Source of the DNA: Bradyrhizobium sp. CCBAU 53351
Lineage (GTDB): Bacteria > Pseudomonadota > Alphaproteobacteria > Rhizobiales > Xanthobacteraceae
Assembly: GCF_015291745.1 (NCBI RefSeq)
Contig: NZ_CP030059.1
Location: forward strand, 4,057,501 to 4,121,500
DNA: 64,000 nt
Direction of reading: 5' to 3'
The notes beneath the pieces are model-generated. The model had not been told where the DNA came from, did no database searches, and was given only the letters and a program-made list of their open reading frames with translations. The translations under genes were made by a program, and so were the position numbers. Position 1 is the stretch's first letter; every line of letters begins with the position of its first letter. Below, one piece after another: positions 61,430 through 64,000 of the stretch.

Positions 61430-62281
61430 ATGCCCTTCAAATTCATCCACCTCACCGACACGCATCTGGCGAACCCCGGCTCGACGCTTTACGGCCTCGA
61501 TCCGCGCGCCCGGGTGGACGCGGCGATTGCCGACATCAACAAGCATCAGTCCGACGCCGCGTTTGCGGTCGTGACCGGCGACCTCACCCATTGGGGCGAG
61601 GCGGAATCCTACGCCAATTTCGCCGACGCGATGGCCGCACTGAAGATTCCCTACATCGCCATGGTCGGCAATCACGACAAGCGCGTCACCTGCCTCGACA
61701 GCCTGAGGGCCGCGCCGCGCGATCCCAACGGCTTCGTGCAGGGCACGCGGACCACCGAGCACGGCCTGTTCGTCTTCCTGGACACGCTGGACGAGACCAG
61801 CCACGCCGGCGAGATGTGCGCCAAGCGCCTCGGCTGGCTCGCGAGCACGCTTGCAGCCGCACCCGCCGACCAAGAGTTCGTCGTGTTCATGCATCATCCG
61901 CCCCTCCCGGTCGGCGTCTACGCGATGGACGAGATCGGACTGAAGCAGAGCGCCGAGTTCGCCGAAATCATCGCGCCCTATCGCGCGCGCATCCGCCACC
62001 TCTTCTTCGGCCATGTGCACCGCCCGATCTTCGGCAGCTACGGCAAGATCCCGTTCTCGACCCTGCGCGGCACCAATCACCAGGTCTGGTTCGAGCTGGA
62101 CGCCAATGCCACCGACCATCTGGCGAGCCACGAGCCGCCGGCCTATGGCGTGGTGCTGATCGCCGACGACAATCTCGTCGTGCACAGCCACGACTTCCTC
62201 GACCAAAGCCTGCGCTTCCCCTTCGAGCCTCCGGCGGGAGTGGATGGCCGCCACTATGCGCTCAACTTCGCGGCGCGGTGA
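61430..62281 (+). CDS. Calcineurin-like phosphodiesterase (GpdQ/CpdA-type)
   Basis: A 283-residue class III cyclic-nucleotide-type phosphodiesterase fold with all metal motifs: LTDTHLA (Asp-x-His), TGDLTHWG, MVGNHDKR, FMHHPPLP and FFGHVHRP. Members act on cAMP or on glycerophosphodiesters. The next two genes (1-base gap, then a 4-base overlap) encode ABC permeases of the carbohydrate/glycerol-phosphate class. That favours a GpdQ-like role: splitting imported phosphodiesters in the cytosol. The ATG at 61430 was chosen; the 15 upstream in-frame residues are not conserved. Confidence 0.9.
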   Translation: MPFKFIHLTDTHLANPGSTLYGLDPRARVDAAIADINKHQSDAAFAVVTGDLTHWGEAESYANFADAMAALKIPYIAMVGNHDKRVTCLDSLRAAPRDPNGFVQGTRTTEHGLFVFLDTLDETSHAGEMCAKRLGWLASTLAAAPADQEFVVFMHHPPLPVGVYAMDEIGLKQSAEFAEIIAPYRARIRHLFFGHVHRPIFGSYGKIPFSTLRGTNHQVWFELDANATDHLASHEPPAYGVVLIADDNLVVHSHDFLDQSLRFPFEPPAGVDGRHYALNFAAR

Positions 62282-62282
62282 G

Positions 62283-63233
62283 ATGAGCCTCGCTGAACCC
62301 GCGGCTCTCCCGGTCGCGACCTCGGCAGCGCCGCGCCTGGATGTCCTGAAGCGCCTCACCACCCGTCTCAAAGCTTCGCTGCCGGCCTATCTGCTGCTGC
62401 TGCCCTCGCTGATCTTCCTCGCGCTGTTCACCTATGGCGCGATGGGACGCGTGCTCGTCGATGCGCTCTATCAGCGTGCCACGCCCAAGGCGCCGGTCCG
62501 TTTCGTCGGTCTCGACAATATCAGCGCGGTGCTGGCCGACCCCGCCTTCACCGGCGCCGTCGTCAACAATTTGATCTACGCCGTCGGCACCGCGATCCCG
62601 AGCATCGCGCTCGCGCTGCTGTTCGCACTGGCGCTGTCGCGCACCCATGCCGTCAGCAGCGCGCTGCGCGCCGCGCTGTTCCTGCCGGTGCTGATCCCGA
62701 TGGTGGCGGCCTCCGCGCTGTTCATGTTCATCTTCCTGCCCAATGTCGGCCTGCTCGACTTCTACATCGGCCGCCTGCTTCCGGTGCTGCCGAATTGGCT
62801 CGGCGACCCCGATGTCGCGCTCCAGGCGATCATGGTCATCACGATCTGGAAGAACGCCGGCTATTACATGCTGTTCTTCCTTGCCGGCCTCCAGGCCGTT
62901 CCGGAGGACGTGATGGAGGCCGCTCATCTCGACGGCGCCGGGCCCTACATGCGCCTGCGCCACATCATTCTGCCGGAGCTCAAGCCCACCTTCCTGTTCG
63001 TCACCGTCATCGCGATCCTCAACGCGGTGACGCAGGTCGACCACGTCTTCGTCATGACCCAGGGCGGGCCGTCCAATTCGACCAGTCTCGTGCTGTTCTA
63101 CATCTACCAGCAGGCCGTCGAGCATTACGACGTCGGCAAGGCTTCGGCCGCGACGCTGCTGACGCTCGCCGCGCTGATGAGCCTCACCGCGCTGTCGTTC
63201 CGCACCATGGCGAACCGCGAGGGCGGGCCATGA
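62283..63233 (+). CDS. ABC transporter permease, UgpA/MalF-type
   Basis: A 316-residue inner-membrane permease with six predicted helices; the first is at about 34-55 (LPAYLLLLPSLIFLALFTYG). The EAA loop EAAHLDGAGPYMRLRHIILPEL contacts the ATPase. The closest class is CUT1 sugar or sn-glycerol-3-phosphate permeases. It starts one base after the phosphodiesterase stop (62281), and its own stop overlaps the next permease gene (ATGA at 63230). Confidence 0.92.
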   Translation: MSLAEPAALPVATSAAPRLDVLKRLTTRLKASLPAYLLLLPSLIFLALFTYGAMGRVLVDALYQRATPKAPVRFVGLDNISAVLADPAFTGAVVNNLIYAVGTAIPSIALALLFALALSRTHAVSSALRAALFLPVLIPMVAASALFMFIFLPNVGLLDFYIGRLLPVLPNWLGDPDVALQAIMVITIWKNAGYYMLFFLAGLQAVPEDVMEAAHLDGAGPYMRLRHIILPELKPTFLFVTVIAILNAVTQVDHVFVMTQGGPSNSTSLVLFYIYQQAVEHYDVGKASAATLLTLAALMSLTALSFRTMANREGGP

Positions 63234-64000
63234 AGCTGATGGAGCGGCTCTACAAAGACGCCCCGCTCGCCACACGGGGCGAGATCACCCCAAAGCTCGG
63301 CTTTCTGCTGACCGTGCTGCTCGCGATCGTCTGGCTCATCCCTTTCCTGTGGATGGTCGTGGCGACGCTGCGCCCGGCTTCCGACGGCATCAACGCCATG
63401 GCCGAGCTGATGCCGAGCCTGAAGCCGACTCTCGACAACATCAGGGATGCCTGGGAGATCGGCGATTTCCCGCGCTACACGCTCAACACCACGATCATCT
63501 GCGCCGGCATCCTGCTGGTGCAGTTCGTCACGATCACGCTCGCGGGCTTTGCCTTCGCGCGCCTCGCCTTCGTCGGCAAGACGCTGATCTTCTATTTATT
63601 CCTGATGCAGCTGATGCTGGTGCCGGTGCTGCTGATCGTGCCGAACCTGTCGCTGGTGGCGCGGCTCGGCCTCTACGATACGCTCACCGGCGTGATGATG
63701 CCGTTCTTCGCCTCCGCCTTCGGCACCTTCCTGATGCGCCAGGCCTTCGAGGCGATTCCGACCGAGCTGGAAGACACGGCCCTGATCGACGGCGCCAGCC
63801 TATTGCAGCGCATCCGCCATATCTACGTGCCGCTGTCGATGCCGAGCTTCTCGGCCTTCGCCATCATCTCCGTGACCAGCCACTGGAACGACTTCCTGTG
63901 GCCGCTGATGGTGATCAATTCGCCGGACAAGCGGCCGCTCACCGTGGGCCTGTCCGTCTTCACCAAGACCGCCGAAGGCACGCAGGCCTGGGGCACCATC
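63230..64000 (+). CDS. ABC transporter permease, UgpE/MalG-type (partial)
   Basis: The first 257 residues of a second CUT1 permease; the frame runs off the right edge, with no stop seen. A first helix (about 25-45) begins LGFLLTVLLAIVWLIPFLW. The EAA-like loop DTALIDGASLLQRIRHIYVPLS and SHWNDFLWPLMVINSP are typical of UgpE/MalG. It pairs with the preceding permease; the binding protein and ATPase should lie to the right. The full length is expected to be about 280 residues. Confidence 0.92.
   Translation, partial: MKLMERLYKDAPLATRGEITPKLGFLLTVLLAIVWLIPFLWMVVATLRPASDGINAMAELMPSLKPTLDNIRDAWEIGDFPRYTLNTTIICAGILLVQFVTITLAGFAFARLAFVGKTLIFYLFLMQLMLVPVLLIVPNLSLVARLGLYDTLTGVMMPFFASAFGTFLMRQAFEAIPTELEDTALIDGASLLQRIRHIYVPLSMPSFSAFAIISVTSHWNDFLWPLMVINSPDKRPLTVGLSVFTKTAEGTQAWGTI

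Noticed and set aside
1..64000. tRNA, rRNA, CRISPR arrays, transposases and attachment sites
   Set aside because: I looked for tRNA T-arm signatures, regularly spaced repeats and transposase or integrase proteins and saw none that held up.

Overview
The window reads as a chromosomal segment of a Bradyrhizobium-like alphaproteobacterium. The evidence is high GC with long antisense open frames, a eukaryotic-type glutamine synthetase (GlnII) with a sigma-54-type promoter and a divergent GstI/DUF2735 gene, a FixK/FNR-type box, many families typical of Rhizobiales (DUF982, DUF1810, DUF2336, DUF2778, DUF2735, DUF2161, DUF3750), and dispersed intergenic inverted repeats. I saw no rRNA, tRNA, IS element, prophage or CRISPR array, so it looks like core or stable accessory chromosome.

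Layout. 0-7 kb: a Tat-exported TRAP solute-binding protein, small conserved proteins, a Tlde1-like DUF2778 protein, a transmembrane chemoreceptor, an FMN reductase and an AraC regulator. 7.4-12.4 kb: a cyclic-di-GMP-type module (DUF2336, PilZ, HD-GYP) facing a soluble FIST-domain chemoreceptor that has a FixK-type box upstream. 12.7-19.2 kb: nitroreductase, alpha/beta hydrolase, cupin, PsiF-like protein, metallo-beta-lactamase-fold hydrolase, glycerophosphodiesterase and ABC-F ATPase. 19.4-26.5 kb: a catabolic cluster of two divergent arms. One arm holds TRAP transporter DctPQM, an AroQ-like enzyme and an uncharacterised protein. The other holds a GntR/FCD regulator, an M24 metallohydrolase and an SMP-30 lactonase. 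The AroQ-like enzyme has changed residues at two substrate-contact positions, so the cluster may process something other than 3-dehydroquinate.

26.7-37.7 kb: small secreted and membrane proteins, three GrlR-family paralogues scattered around glnII/gstI, a signal-less ModA-like protein, a MliC-type lysozyme inhibitor, a phosphatase, an SDR, DUF2161 and a GNAT enzyme. 37.8-46 kb: thioesterase, signal-less BtuF-like protein, the tryptophan-to-anthranilate kynurenine operon (formamidase-like hydrolase, tryptophan dioxygenase, kynureninase), an M20 deacylase, and a pyridoxamine-oxidase-like protein divergent from a MocR regulator. 46-52.8 kb: tiny secreted proteins, CreA, a long L,D-transpeptidase, a Tat-type glutathione peroxidase, a NodB-fold deacetylase, a DHFR-like protein and DoxX. 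53-64 kb: malic enzyme-PTA fusion, a 655-residue anchored protein of unknown function, aspS, selO, then a phosphodiesterase leading into a carbohydrate/glycerol-phosphate-type ABC importer that runs off the window.

At least five long inverted repeats of several families sit between genes. Three of them share a core and lie at convergent gene ends. The best candidates for new biology are the AroQ-like/TRAP/lactonase cluster, the trio of GrlR paralogues, and the FixK-box-linked FIST chemoreceptor beside the HD-GYP/PilZ module.
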